DNA from: Psychromonas sp. MB-3u-54
GTDB taxonomy: Bacteria; Pseudomonadota; Gammaproteobacteria; Enterobacterales; Psychromonadaceae
Direction of reading: 5' to 3'
DNA length: 64,000 nt
Assembly (NCBI RefSeq): GCF_002836415.1
Contig: NZ_PJBP01000085.1
Location: 1-64,000 of the forward strand
A model generated the notes under the pieces. That model was not told the origin of the DNA. It saw only the letters and a list, made by a program, of their open reading frames with translations, and made no database searches. Both the position numbers and the translations under genes were made by a program. Below, piece by piece: positions 47,547 to 59,529 of the stretch (position 1 is the first letter of the stretch; every line of letters starts with the position of its first letter).

Positions 47547-48009
47547 GAATGCTCCTGATGGGTACCTTGCTAGGCTGTAGATATTTTCATTTCCAGTCTT
47601 TGGGCTTGAAAATTACGGTAATTCATATTTATTTGATATTCAATGAATTGTTTTATTTTCAATAATAGACTGATTAAATTGAGTTATAGATCTATTTATT
47701 AAGCTTTTTCGGCAGAAGTAATTAGTTATTTAATTGACTATTACATTTCACTCCGGGCGAATAATAACCAGCAGATCACAGACTATTAGTGTAGTTGAGT
47801 TCATTTTTATAAAGCGTATGGGGTCAACTAGTGTTAGCTTTCAAGTCGCAAAAGAGGACCTTAGATATTCTGACTGTCATATGCTTTAGATTAATCAATT
47901 CCCTTTGATTTATTTTAATTAAATAATAATATTGAGGGGATATCTGGAAATCATTAGGTAATATCATGAGCCCAATTATTCATGTTCACACCTCCGTCTC
48001 TTGAAGCGG
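47547..48009. other. Intergenic, AT-rich, no gene seen
   Basis: About 460 bases between two minus-strand hypothetical genes. I found no frame, strong hairpin or repeat. It probably contains the promoter of the 123-residue gene. Confidence 0.5.
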
Positions 48010-48378
48010 TTATTCGTCAATTTTTAATAATTGATATTGACCATGGTGTGGGCCGCCTATATATTCGACCTTTGCCTTAATGCGACTTCCGACGATCACG
48101 TGTTTAGTGTCTTGAAAGGTAAAACAAGTTATTTCCTGATCTTTTTCAGAAAAACAGGGCCCGTAAATGCACTCAACTTCTTCTATTTTTAGCTGCATTT
48201 CCGTCTTGCCATTAGCTTGTTTTTCTAACCGAATCACCCGGCCAACCAAGATTGATTCATTGGGTGCAGCACTTACGTTTGCCATAGATATTCCCGATAA
48301 TGTAAAAAAAAGACATAGGCCTATAATCCAGCCTCGATATAACGGATTGACTTCAAGATCCAGGGTGAAAATAATCAT
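48010..48378 (-). CDS. Hypothetical secreted protein, 122 residues
   Basis: A signal peptide-like segment (WIIGLCLFFTLSGISMANVSA, about 18-38) is followed by a mature domain of about 80 residues. The mature part is rich in beta-type alternation, with three Cys (VECIYGPC and ITCF) and the end IGGPHHGQYQLLKIDE. It could be an exported OB-fold-like protein, but no family was recognised. The ribosome binding site is weak. There is no operon partner. Confidence 0.6.
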   Translation of the reverse strand: MIIFTLDLEVNPLYRGWIIGLCLFFTLSGISMANVSAAPNESILVGRVIRLEKQANGKTEMQLKIEEVECIYGPCFSEKDQEITCFTFQDTKHVIVGSRIKAKVEYIGGPHHGQYQLLKIDE

Positions 48379-48772
48379 ATTGTTTTAAACAGCAGCAATA
48401 TTAAATATCGATCATTTCGAGCATATTTATTCATCTTTTTCCAAAGTCGCTTTAATAGGATTTCAATTTTAGAACGCAACAAACCGCTTTAATAGGATCT
48501 CGTAATACCTACGAACTTTGCTGCTACGTAATTACTCATGCTGCTTTTAACGCTGCTGAAAAGGGTGATTTTCATCTTTTTTGGCGAGTAGGCCGCCTGC
48601 TTTATTCATTCATCAGACTTGTTTTCTACGTGTTTCTCCATGACTTTTGTCTTTGGAAAATTTTCGGGCTCTAGAGCGGTAGCTGCAGAGCCCGATAATT
48701 AAAACTGCCTTTCAGACAAGGACGTTATAGCCCCCAGCGGAGAAGGTAATCCATCTACTGCGTTATATAACC
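48379..48772. other. Intergenic region with a 14-bp direct repeat
   Basis: CGCTTTAATAGGAT occurs at 48448-48461 and 48485-48498. No gene is supported. The right end receives the minus-strand transcript of the repeat protein gene, but no convincing terminator was seen. Confidence 0.5.
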
Positions 48773-49225
48773 TCAACTTTTGGGCGCAGGAGCATCATCA
48801 AAGCTGTCCGATGAGCTTATCTCTGCTAAGTCAGGACTGGGGACTTCGGCATGTCCTATTTGCGACATGCCATCACCCTCCGGTTCAGGATCATCATTAA
48901 AGTTGCCCGATGAGTTTACCTCGGCCATATTAGGGCTTGGGGCTTCGCCATATCCCATTTGTGAAATGTCAGCACTTTCTGGTTCAGGAGCTGCATCAAA
49001 GCTATCCGATGAGCTTATCTCTGTCATATCAGGGCTTGGAGCTTCGCCATATCCTATTTTTGGAATGTCAGCACCTTCCGGTGCAGGAGCCCCATCAAAG
49101 TTATCCGATGAGCTTATCTCTGTCATATCAGGACTTGGAGTATCTACTTCAGCCGCTTGCTCAATGCTTAAACCTCCAGCACTTCCGCCGGTTTCATTTA
49201 TATTAATATTGATGGTTTGTGCCAT
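48773..49225 (-). CDS. Acidic 33-residue tandem-repeat protein
   Basis: 150 residues. The N-terminus MAQTININ is followed by a Gly/Glu-rich stretch of 29 residues in all. Three full and one partial copy of a 33-residue unit then begin PSPDMTEISSSDNFD and carry an E-P or A-P motif (for example APAPEGAD) and an IGYGEA end. The repeats start at residues 30, 63, 96 and 129. It has no signal peptide and almost no basic residues. It lies nine bases after the 74-residue gene in a three-gene operon with the M6 protease, so it may be a substrate, inhibitor or scaffold for that protease. Function unknown. Confidence 0.75.
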   Translation of the reverse strand: MAQTINININETGGSAGGLSIEQAAEVDTPSPDMTEISSSDNFDGAPAPEGADIPKIGYGEAPSPDMTEISSSDSFDAAPEPESADISQMGYGEAPSPNMAEVNSSGNFNDDPEPEGDGMSQIGHAEVPSPDLAEISSSDSFDDAPAPKS

Positions 49226-49234
49226 TACAATCTC

Positions 49235-49459
49235 CTAGTTAAGGTAAAGGATAGTAATTTGGCTGGTGCTATCCTCAATCGTTCCAGAAACTGTTTTGCC
49301 ACTGGCTTTGGCGGCATTCAGCATCATAAATAGATTAGTAGAACCATCATTAGTGCTTGTTTTTATTTTTCTCCAGCCAATCGTGGCGAGATAACCCCAG
49401 CAATTTTGAGAATTAGGTGATGCGAAAGTACGTGTTACAGCCTTGTTTGAAAAATTCAT
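49235..49459 (-). CDS. Stand-alone copy of the protease C-terminal domain
   Basis: 74 residues starting MNFSNKAVTRTFASPNSQNC. They align along their length with the last 70 residues of the neighbouring M6 protease: WGYLATIGWRKI with WAYIAGSGWRKI, DGSTNLFMMLNAAKASGKTV with DGVTNVFILLVYAQAFNRKV, and ILYLN with IAYMN at the end. It has no signal peptide. GGAG lies before the ATG, and it is 10 bases after the protease gene. A free copy of a terminal domain may act as a competitor, inhibitor or assembly subunit. The domain family is not recognised. Confidence 0.8.
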   Translation of the reverse strand: MNFSNKAVTRTFASPNSQNCWGYLATIGWRKIKTSTNDGSTNLFMMLNAAKASGKTVSGTIEDSTSQITILYLN

Positions 49460-49469
49460 TTGATCTCTC

Positions 49470-51011
49470 CTAGTTCATATAAGCGATATAAATTTTACTG
49501 CTATCAATTTGCACTGAAACTTTCCTGTTGAATGCTTGTGCATAGACCAGCAATATAAATACATTGGTAACACCATCGGTTGATAGACCGTCTATTTTAC
49601 GCCAGCCGGAACCGGCAATGTATGCCCAGGCATTTTTGCTGTGGTAAGTCGCATAGGTTTTGCTAACGGTCACATTATTCTTCCAAACCTTAGCCGTAGC
49701 ACCACCAACATTGACATTAGCTGTCACGTTGTCACCGGACTTAGTGATATTGGTTACCGCTATCTTGGAGTCTGCGCCAGCGTAACTTTTGCTGCTTGGC
49801 GAAGTACTATTAGTGAATGAATTGTTAGCAGTGCTAGGGTAAGCATCACCAACATTTCCGCTATTAATGTTTAAGTTTAGCTCCCTCAGTCCATCACATT
49901 GTTCTATGTCTACCAGATAATGGTTCTCGTCGGTGTTATTGATTTTATTGTCATCAATATGCTCAATAATCAGTCCTTCACCGGGCAAATGCAGATCAAA
50001 GCCGCGCTTTTTTCGGTTACTGAGCAAAAAATACTCTTTACTGCCTGCACTACCAATAGGCAATTTATAAGCTTGGGCATGATCTGCATAAGGTTGCAGA
50101 TTGATCGCCTGATCGGCAGAAAAAATAACCGTTGGCGTGATCCAGCCCGCTTTTTCTTTACACCAGGCAGTAGGGTGAGCAGGGGTCTCGCCATTATTAT
50201 TCCAGCTACCTCCGGCCATGAGATCCCAGCGTCCGGTACCTCGACTGGAGTAGTCAGTATCATATAAGTCAGGCCACCCCATTAGCAGATGCCCAAGCTC
50301 GTGTGCCATTACGCCTACTTTGCCATTCTCCGGTGCCATGAAATAACGATCAACGATCACCCCATCGACCGACTTTGGCGCTATGCTCCATTTATGTGAC
50401 CAGAAGTCACTCTTGTTACCAGATTGCTCGCCACCGATGCCGGCGCAGATAATTACTAACGACTCAACTTTCCCATCGCCGGAATTGTCATAATTGGCAA
50501 AGTTGACGTGGGATGCCGCTAAGTCAATGACGTCCTCAACCAGTTTTTGTGCGTTTTTCGGGTAGCTGCCGAAGCCAAAGTCATTATTGGTATAATAACT
50601 TTTTGTCTTGGGTGCACGAAACCAATCTTTAGTTGCGCCGCTGCCTGCTACTTCACCTTGTACATCCAGGTTGTTATAGGAAACCTCGCGGTAGTAATCC
50701 CGCATACTTTTTTTACCTAATGAAAACATGAGATCATTAAAGTGACTTTTTGGTTCGATGGCTTTTTTGTCAGAGAAGTCCACTAATAAAACCAGCGCTT
50801 TACGCACGCCTTTTACAGAAGCAGACTCTAGCGAATTGTTGTGTGAACGGGTTTTTGCCGGACGCCCGGTGATCAAGGTAAATGTTCGCATGTCGAGTAA
50901 ATCGACCTGATCTACACCAAGAAGACTTCCCTTTAGGAATGCACGCTTAGACTCGTCTATTTTGTTGTGCAGATCCGGAGAGGGGGGCATTATGCATAAG
51001 TCATTACACAT
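49470..51011 (-). CDS. M6-family (immune inhibitor A-like) metalloprotease
   Basis: 513 residues. The zinc site is HELGHLLMGWPDLYD (about 257-271), the HExxHxxGxxD form of M6 peptidases. It is preceded by a catalytic domain (ALVLLVDFSDKK, SMRDYYREVSYNNL) and followed by the conserved GRWDLMAGGSWNN (Met-turn region). A PepSY-free beta-rich region leads to the C-terminal module of about 70 residues (about 441-513). There is no Sec signal or membrane helix at the N-terminus (MCNDLCIMPPSPDLHNK), unlike most secreted M6 enzymes. It is the first gene of a three-gene unit. It may act in the cytoplasm or use an uncommon export path. Confidence 0.88.
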   Translation of the reverse strand: MCNDLCIMPPSPDLHNKIDESKRAFLKGSLLGVDQVDLLDMRTFTLITGRPAKTRSHNNSLESASVKGVRKALVLLVDFSDKKAIEPKSHFNDLMFSLGKKSMRDYYREVSYNNLDVQGEVAGSGATKDWFRAPKTKSYYTNNDFGFGSYPKNAQKLVEDVIDLAASHVNFANYDNSGDGKVESLVIICAGIGGEQSGNKSDFWSHKWSIAPKSVDGVIVDRYFMAPENGKVGVMAHELGHLLMGWPDLYDTDYSSRGTGRWDLMAGGSWNNNGETPAHPTAWCKEKAGWITPTVIFSADQAINLQPYADHAQAYKLPIGSAGSKEYFLLSNRKKRGFDLHLPGEGLIIEHIDDNKINNTDENHYLVDIEQCDGLRELNLNINSGNVGDAYPSTANNSFTNSTSPSSKSYAGADSKIAVTNITKSGDNVTANVNVGGATAKVWKNNVTVSKTYATYHSKNAWAYIAGSGWRKIDGLSTDGVTNVFILLVYAQAFNRKVSVQIDSSKIYIAYMN

Positions 51012-51625
51012 AGTGATATATCCTTATCAATCAAAATCAACCAATAACTTTTATTAAAATCAGGCATTAAAATCGTTACAGCCTACAAGTAACTTTTTGT
51101 AATACACTTTTTTAAAGAAGTCGCCATTATATTGAAAGGGCTTATAAGCTAACAGCTTACAGACGGCACTGTGCACAAAAACACATGCCACCTATTTAAA
51201 TTAATCAGCACAACATCTACTTCTCGTGTGAAATAATCTTTACTGTGACGCTTTTTCTGCCAAAAACTTAATCAATATTTAATCAACTATAGTTCAATTA
51301 ATTGTTAATGAAAAAAATTAAATACAGTGGTATTCACAAAAAACTATGATCTTAATTCAATGCCGAGCACTTACGCATTTTTTAATAACACTTGAATGAT
51401 CATGCACTTCTTGGATTATTTCGCCCCAAACCAACGTTGAAATTTGAAAACATGTATGCTGTTCGGCTCAGCGTGTTAATTTCAAATTTGCAAATTTTAT
51501 ATATTTCATTAAAAATCAAGAACTTGGCTTTTTTGCACTTGTGTTAAAGACACGGTAGCCTGCTTTTTTCGAAACACTCATGTAAATAAAAAGCAGGCTA
51601 CCGTGTCTGCGTAAGGTAAACAGTA
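51012..51625. other. Divergent promoter region between protease and PHP-domain genes
   Basis: About 610 bases, AT-rich, with no gene. It must contain the promoters of the minus-strand protease unit and the plus-strand hydrolase. Its most distinct object is the perfect inverted repeat at 51549-51607. Confidence 0.7.
51549..51607. promoter_or_regulatory. 19-bp perfect inverted repeat in the 5' leader of the PHP-domain gene
   Basis: GACACGGTAGCCTGCTTTT (51549-51567) is followed, after 21 bases, by its exact reverse complement (51589-51607). The right arm ends 18 bases before the ATG at 51626. Read on the minus strand the stem ends in a T-rich side, and on the plus strand no T-run follows, so it is more likely a leader hairpin or operator than a simple terminator. 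Confidence 0.7.
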
Positions 51626-53899
51626 ATGATAAAGTCATTTCGTAAAACCCTGCTTGTTAGTGCCGTTATATTAGCTTCTGGTTTGGCTACCACGACGCAA
51701 AGTCATGCAGCGGTCAGTATTATTCAAGGCAAGACTATTATCCCCGCCGGTAACGCAACTTCTGATCAAGACTTAACCGTCAGGAATGACAAGTTAGCCT
51801 TTTCGTTAGCGATCGGTTCCGCGCCTCCTTGGGGTGTAGCGCGCGGTTGTATTGTTGATATTGCGAATGTTAAAAAAGATGGATCCTTAAGCAATGATCG
51901 TGTCGCCTTTGCAGATTTTATTCCGAATAACTGGTCAAGCTGGCCGAACACTTATCAAAACGTTGAGATAATTAAAGACAGTAAGGATGAGGCGATAGTT
52001 AAGGTTACCCGTGATTTTGGTAAGGTTATTATTAGTACTGTTTATAGCCTGGCATCCGATTCTGATCTCATTCATGTTAAAACCACCATGACCAACGAAG
52101 GTGAAGCAGTCGCTGATATGTTATCCGGTTATACATTGTGGCCGGATGGTGGTTATAAGTTTGCCGTGCCGGGTTATGCGGGTAAAGATGAAGCGCTGCT
52201 TGATAATCCTATCGCAGACCGTTTTGTTGGCTATGACGCTGATTGGGCAATTGCATTGCATGCGCCGTATATGACAGAACTGAAATACAAATCTCGGGAT
52301 CTATATACAAAACATAGCCTGAAAAAGTCACAATCAATGACCTTTGAAGGTGACTATCAGGTACTGGCCAGCGGCGACCTTTCACCGGTGGTGAAGGCTG
52401 AGATTGAGCGTAAAAATCTGCAGGCCGGAACATTGACGGGCAGCGTAAAAACTAAAAATGGTCAATCTGTCGATCAGCCAGCGGTAGTCGTGCTTAAAGA
52501 TGATGTGCCGTACATTTGGGTAATAGGTAAGAATGGTCAGTATAATTTTGATCTGCCCGTGGGAGATTACCAGGTATATGCAGCGGGTAAAGGTTATTCA
52601 GACAGTACAAAGCATAATATCAGTATCAAAAATAATGAGTCACAAACGCTTTCATTTGCTGATCTTCTGGTTCCGGGTAAAGTTAATATTCAGGTAACGG
52701 ATGCGCAAACAAGGTCTGCATTAGACGCTAAAATTCAGATTGAAAAGGGTAATAAACCGCTGATTGAATTTTTTGGCGCGAAAACATTCTTCACCGGGTT
52801 AGACAGTGTCGGTCAGGCCAAATTTACATTGGCTCCCGGCGATTATCAGCTTAAAGTTTCTGCGGGTGATAATTTTTTAGCTAAACCTGTATTGCTTGAT
52901 GCCAGCATTGTGCCCAATAAAACAACTAATCTGACCAGCGCAATCCCGGTCAGTACCTATCCAACGCAACAAGGCTGGTACGCGGGTGATCTGCATCATC
53001 ATGCCGATGTGTTGGAAGGGTCGACATCACCTGAGTATCTGGTACGTTCACAGCTGGCAGCGGGTCTTAGTGTTACTTTTGTGAGTGACCATGACTCAAC
53101 AAAAAACAATGCGGCTATTAAAGCGCTATCGGATAAGCGTGGTGTACCCTTTATTCCATCGATAGAAATCTCAGCATCGTGGGGGCATTTTAATGTCTTC
53201 CCTGTTGAGGTTGGTGCGCAGTTATCGGTGGATCCCGGTGTGGATGATATCCACAGCATTATTAAAGATGCCCGCTTTATGGGTGCAACTGCAGTCGCTT
53301 CTAACCATCCCTATATTCCTTATGGTTATCTGAGCAGCCTGGAAAAAAATACGGCACCCGGCGGCTTTAATCCAAGCATTGATCTGATCGAGATAAATGC
53401 GGTAGTGGACTATAAAAAAGCGATTAATAAAGCACGTCAGCTATGGTCTGAAGGTTTACCTTATTACTATACTGCCGGTTCTGACACCCATGATGTCTGG
53501 AATCAAACAACCGGTCTTAACCGTATGTTTGTCTATACAGGAAGTAAACCAAACGCTAAAGCATTTGCTCAGGCAATGAAAAATGGCCGCGCTTATGTGT
53601 CCTTTGGTCCTGTCATATACCCACAAGACGTTATGTTTGGCGACACCCTAAAGCTGGCTAAAAATCAGCCGCAATCAATCGATTTTGATCTGCTGTCGGT
53701 CAATGGGCTTAAGTCGGTGCAGTTAATCGGCAATGAGGGTGTGATCAGTGAGCAGACGTTATCGGGCGAGAAGGCATCGGTCGTATTTGATCTTCCACAA
53801 AAATCAGGCTGGGTAAGTTTAGTCGTAGAAGATAAGCAAGAACAGAAAGCTTTCTCAAATCCAATATGGCTAAAAACCGTCGATAAAGCACAATTCTGA
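51626..53899 (+). CDS. CehA/McbA-type PHP-domain metallohydrolase, secreted
   Basis: 757 residues with a Sec signal (SAVILASGLATTTQSHA). A large beta-rich N-terminal half follows, with carboxypeptidase-like or FN3-like modules (about 260-430; LTGSVKTKNGQSV and VNIQVTDAQTRSALDAKIQI). The PHP domain (about 450-660) has DLHHHAD, SDHDS, SNHPY and SDTHD, the metal ligands of the CehA/McbA group. It is probably a periplasmic phosphoesterase or carboxylesterase. Known members act on carbaryl-like esters, but most family members have unknown substrates. AAGGT is the ribosome binding site. Confidence 0.85.
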   Translation: MIKSFRKTLLVSAVILASGLATTTQSHAAVSIIQGKTIIPAGNATSDQDLTVRNDKLAFSLAIGSAPPWGVARGCIVDIANVKKDGSLSNDRVAFADFIPNNWSSWPNTYQNVEIIKDSKDEAIVKVTRDFGKVIISTVYSLASDSDLIHVKTTMTNEGEAVADMLSGYTLWPDGGYKFAVPGYAGKDEALLDNPIADRFVGYDADWAIALHAPYMTELKYKSRDLYTKHSLKKSQSMTFEGDYQVLASGDLSPVVKAEIERKNLQAGTLTGSVKTKNGQSVDQPAVVVLKDDVPYIWVIGKNGQYNFDLPVGDYQVYAAGKGYSDSTKHNISIKNNESQTLSFADLLVPGKVNIQVTDAQTRSALDAKIQIEKGNKPLIEFFGAKTFFTGLDSVGQAKFTLAPGDYQLKVSAGDNFLAKPVLLDASIVPNKTTNLTSAIPVSTYPTQQGWYAGDLHHHADVLEGSTSPEYLVRSQLAAGLSVTFVSDHDSTKNNAAIKALSDKRGVPFIPSIEISASWGHFNVFPVEVGAQLSVDPGVDDIHSIIKDARFMGATAVASNHPYIPYGYLSSLEKNTAPGGFNPSIDLIEINAVVDYKKAINKARQLWSEGLPYYYTAGSDTHDVWNQTTGLNRMFVYTGSKPNAKAFAQAMKNGRAYVSFGPVIYPQDVMFGDTLKLAKNQPQSIDFDLLSVNGLKSVQLIGNEGVISEQTLSGEKASVVFDLPQKSGWVSLVVEDKQEQKAFSNPIWLKTVDKAQF

Positions 53900-53966
53900 T
53901 GGTTCAGCTGCATTCGAATAGTTTTAAAGCGCGCTAAAGAGAGAATTGAAGTATTCTGAACAGGAT

Positions 53967-54006
53967 AAAAAACGGGGTTTATGTGCGAACATAACCCCGT
54001 TTTTCG
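53967..54006. terminator. Bidirectional terminator between PHP-domain gene and katG
   Basis: AAAAAACGGGGTTTATG pairs with CATAACCCCGTTTTT across a short loop around 53983-53989, with an A-run before and a T-run after the stem. It is placed between two convergent genes and can serve both. Confidence 0.85.
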
Positions 54007-54158
54007 ATCTTTTTAGCCTGTTTAAGGCGATTATTATATTAACTACTAACGGTTTTCCCTTTTTTTTAGCAGAGCAGATGTGCAGCGTCCAGATCTGTCC
54101 CGCTATTTGCCGATCCTACGGCGCAGCGATCAGCCTCATAGGAATTAGTGCTCAAAAA

Positions 54159-57100
<2,942 letters not shown>

Positions 57101-57502
57101 CTACATATTATGGACTTTCTTTACTATGCCATTTTGCTTCTGAACCTCTCGAATGAAAGATACAATTCCGGCCATGTCTGAGAATCCAATCTCAGGTTGT
57201 GCCGGCATATTTCCGTATGGCCAATGGTGTTGCTGAACACCCTTAGTTACCGCTCTGGAAAAAGCGCCATTACCATGGTGACCAGGGTTATAAATATCAT
57301 GAATTAACGGTGGCCCTGCGTGTGTTCCTTCACCGTCGATGCCGTGGCAGGCGCCACAGTTTTGATTGAAAATCGTCTGACCTGCTGCCGCACGCGGTGA
57401 CAATTCCCCTACTTTTACATCAACATGACCCTTAAAATGATCAGCCCATAGCGGTGAAGCACTCAAGGTGGAGATAAGCGCTAATAAAACAACTTTGTTC
57501 AT
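57101..57502 (-). CDS. Secreted monoheme cytochrome c
   Basis: 133 residues with a Sec signal (NKVVLLALISTLSASPLWA), one haem motif CGACH near residue 50, and the likely axial Met in YGNMPAQPEIG near residue 99. It is a small class I cytochrome (cytochrome_CBB3/C-type domain) of the periplasm. The gene stands alone; the nearest neighbours are katG on the same strand 740 bases away and the copC-copD pair on the other. Partner unknown. Confidence 0.88.
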   Translation of the reverse strand: MNKVVLLALISTLSASPLWADHFKGHVDVKVGELSPRAAAGQTIFNQNCGACHGIDGEGTHAGPPLIHDIYNPGHHGNGAFSRAVTKGVQQHHWPYGNMPAQPEIGFSDMAGIVSFIREVQKQNGIVKKVHNM

Positions 57503-58174
57503 GATTTTTCCCTATCTTTTGATTATTGAATGTCAGTCAAAGCGAATCTTTCGTTAATTAAATTTTTTGAACGGCAGGCGTCTGCGCCGTCGTTTATTAA
57601 TTTAGCACTGTTGATTCTTCAATGGTGTTCACTCGTCACACCTTATGTCATAACGCTCCAAGTTAAAAGTGATACAAAGGCAGCAATCACATAATACCCC
57701 AAAAATACCGTACTGCTCGTGAATTTGGCACATTAGGGCTATATCAAAAAGAAAAAGTGCAGATCAAGCGCTTATAAAATCAGGAGAAAAAAGCCGAATT
57801 CCTATTCTAATGACGAAAATTTCGAGGGTCTTTACAATGTTGCCACTGCGGTTTGAGGAGTGAAAAAAGGGCGCCTATGTTAATATATATCAGCGCAGGA
57901 CTGCTCGATGCTATGGTCTTAACGCTTTTAGTCGTCGTTCCAGTGATTGCTATGTGCCGTAATTTATTGAAATATTGTTAATACAGACATAAAGAAAGCA
58001 TCCGTCGTCAACATAACGCGCGAAATGTTAATAGTGTGTTTTATTATGTTACAGTCATGCCTTTAACATGACTCATTTTTGGTCAATGAGGTCTTTATCT
58101 GAGCGTTTAGGATTAACGGCTGGGAAAATTTTGGCAACAGCTGCTATGCAGGAGGCAAAAAATACTCAGCTACA
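57503..58174. other. Intergenic region with one possible small frame
   Basis: About 670 bases. The only candidate is 57877-57981, a 34-codon plus-strand frame (MLIYISAGLLDAMVLTLLVV then VPVIAMCRNLLKYC) with one membrane helix and an AAGGGCG stretch before the ATG; support is weak. The rest is AT-rich leader DNA of copC. Confidence 0.45.
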
Positions 58175-58225
58175 ATGGATTGTACGATGATGAATTTTTT
58201 TAACTTAAAGAGCAATGGAATAAAA

Positions 58226-58624
58226 ATGAAAATATTTAAAATGATAGCCATATTAAGTTTTCTTGTCGTCAGTAATTTGGCGATAGCCCATTCACATCTG
58301 AAAAATTCATTTCCTAAAGAGGGTGAGCAGTTAAATCAATCTCCTGAAGATTTTACCCTTGAATTTACTGCACAAGTTAAACTGGTCAGATTGCAGCTGA
58401 CAGATCAATCAGGGAATTCAATTAAACTTAACGCTAAACCAAGCAAAGACTTTAAAGCTGCATTTAGTATCGCATTGCCTGTACTTGAGACGGGTAGTTA
58501 TAAGGTTAAGTGGCTGGCGATGGGAAAAGATGCTCATAAACTGCAAGGAGACATTTCCTTCAAGGTTAAGGACGCCGGTATGGCAACAACACCTGCTATT
58601 TCAGATGCTGACAATGAGACTTAG
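58226..58624 (+). CDS. copC: CopC-domain periplasmic copper protein
   Basis: About 132 residues. A Sec signal (MIAILSFLVVSNLAIA) leaves a mature N-terminus HSHLKNSFPKEGEQL; the first His is the usual Cu(II) ligand of CopC. The beta-sandwich ends SYKVKWLAMGKDAHKLQGD, with a second conserved His. I start at ATG 58226; an upstream ATG at 58175 adds 17 residues before the signal and is less likely. It is followed six bases later by a CopD gene. The pair probably handles copper import or tolerance, perhaps supplying copper-containing respiratory enzymes. Confidence 0.85.
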   Translation: MKIFKMIAILSFLVVSNLAIAHSHLKNSFPKEGEQLNQSPEDFTLEFTAQVKLVRLQLTDQSGNSIKLNAKPSKDFKAAFSIALPVLETGSYKVKWLAMGKDAHKLQGDISFKVKDAGMATTPAISDADNET

Positions 58625-58635
58625 TTAGGGTGCCT

Positions 58636-59529
58636 ATGATGGAAATTACTCTTTGGGATTATAGCAATATAATATCCAAGTGGTTGATATATAATGGGAT
58701 AGCCGCAGCGATTGGCGGCCCTTTTATTGCCGCTTTAATAAATACCAGCGTTAATAAAAAGTCGCTTCTTAATTATATTGCCATAGGCAGTGTGTTAGGT
58801 TTTGCCGCGGTCATTATAAACTTTTTTATTCAGGTTGGAGCCTTTTCTGAAACTGGCTTATCAGGTATGTTTGATACTGGATTGATAAGCTTTCTTTGGC
58901 AAAGTACGGTGGGTGATTCTGTTTTATGGCGTTTGCTCGCCTTTAGCATTTTAGGCTTTGCATTATTGTGGGACAATCTTAATGCAAAATACGGAACCTT
59001 TAGCTTCAAAGATGCAACTTTCACCTTTTTATATGTGGCGGCTATTGTTAGCTTTGCATATTCATTTACCTTTATAGGCCACAGTGCCGTGACAGGTGGC
59101 GTCGCAAAGTGGTTGCTGGCTTTTCATATTATCACTGTGTCTTGGTGGGTAGGTGCACTATACCCTTTATGGCTTAGTTGCAAATTATTGCAGCCACCTG
59201 CGCTGTATAAGTTGATGTGCTTATTTGGTCAAATTGCGATGTTTATGGTGGGCATTTTAATCGCTTGTGGCATAGGTTTGTTATATTTATTTTTAGCAAA
59301 TCCACTGGCGTTATTGACCACAACTTATGGTCTGGCCATGCTCCTAAAACTGATTTTTGTCGGTAGTATTTTGTTAATTGCCGCTTACCATAAATTTCGA
59401 CTTGTAGAAGAAATACAACAAGAAACAGGTATCAAAAAACTACAAAAATCAATAAAGAATGAAATGTTAATGGCAGTGGTGATCTTAGCTGTTACCGCTG
59501 TGTTATCGTCGATTTTAGGGCCCGAATAG
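58636..59529 (+). CDS. copD: CopD-family copper transport membrane protein
   Basis: About 297 residues with eight membrane helices. Typical CopD features are HSAVTGGVAKWLLAFHIITV (the conserved His-containing helices) and SWWVGALYPLW. It forms the inner-membrane partner of CopC for copper uptake. GTG 58630 and ATG 58636 or 58639 are possible starts. Next to copC. Confidence 0.88.
   Translation: MMEITLWDYSNIISKWLIYNGIAAAIGGPFIAALINTSVNKKSLLNYIAIGSVLGFAAVIINFFIQVGAFSETGLSGMFDTGLISFLWQSTVGDSVLWRLLAFSILGFALLWDNLNAKYGTFSFKDATFTFLYVAAIVSFAYSFTFIGHSAVTGGVAKWLLAFHIITVSWWVGALYPLWLSCKLLQPPALYKLMCLFGQIAMFMVGILIACGIGLLYLFLANPLALLTTTYGLAMLLKLIFVGSILLIAAYHKFRLVEEIQQETGIKKLQKSIKNEMLMAVVILAVTAVLSSILGPE

Noticed and set aside
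48780-49238. 152-codon plus-strand frame opposite the acidic repeat protein
   Set aside because: It is open because the repeated Ser/Asp/Pro-rich codons of the minus-strand gene leave no stops on the other strand. It has no ribosome binding site or family similarity.
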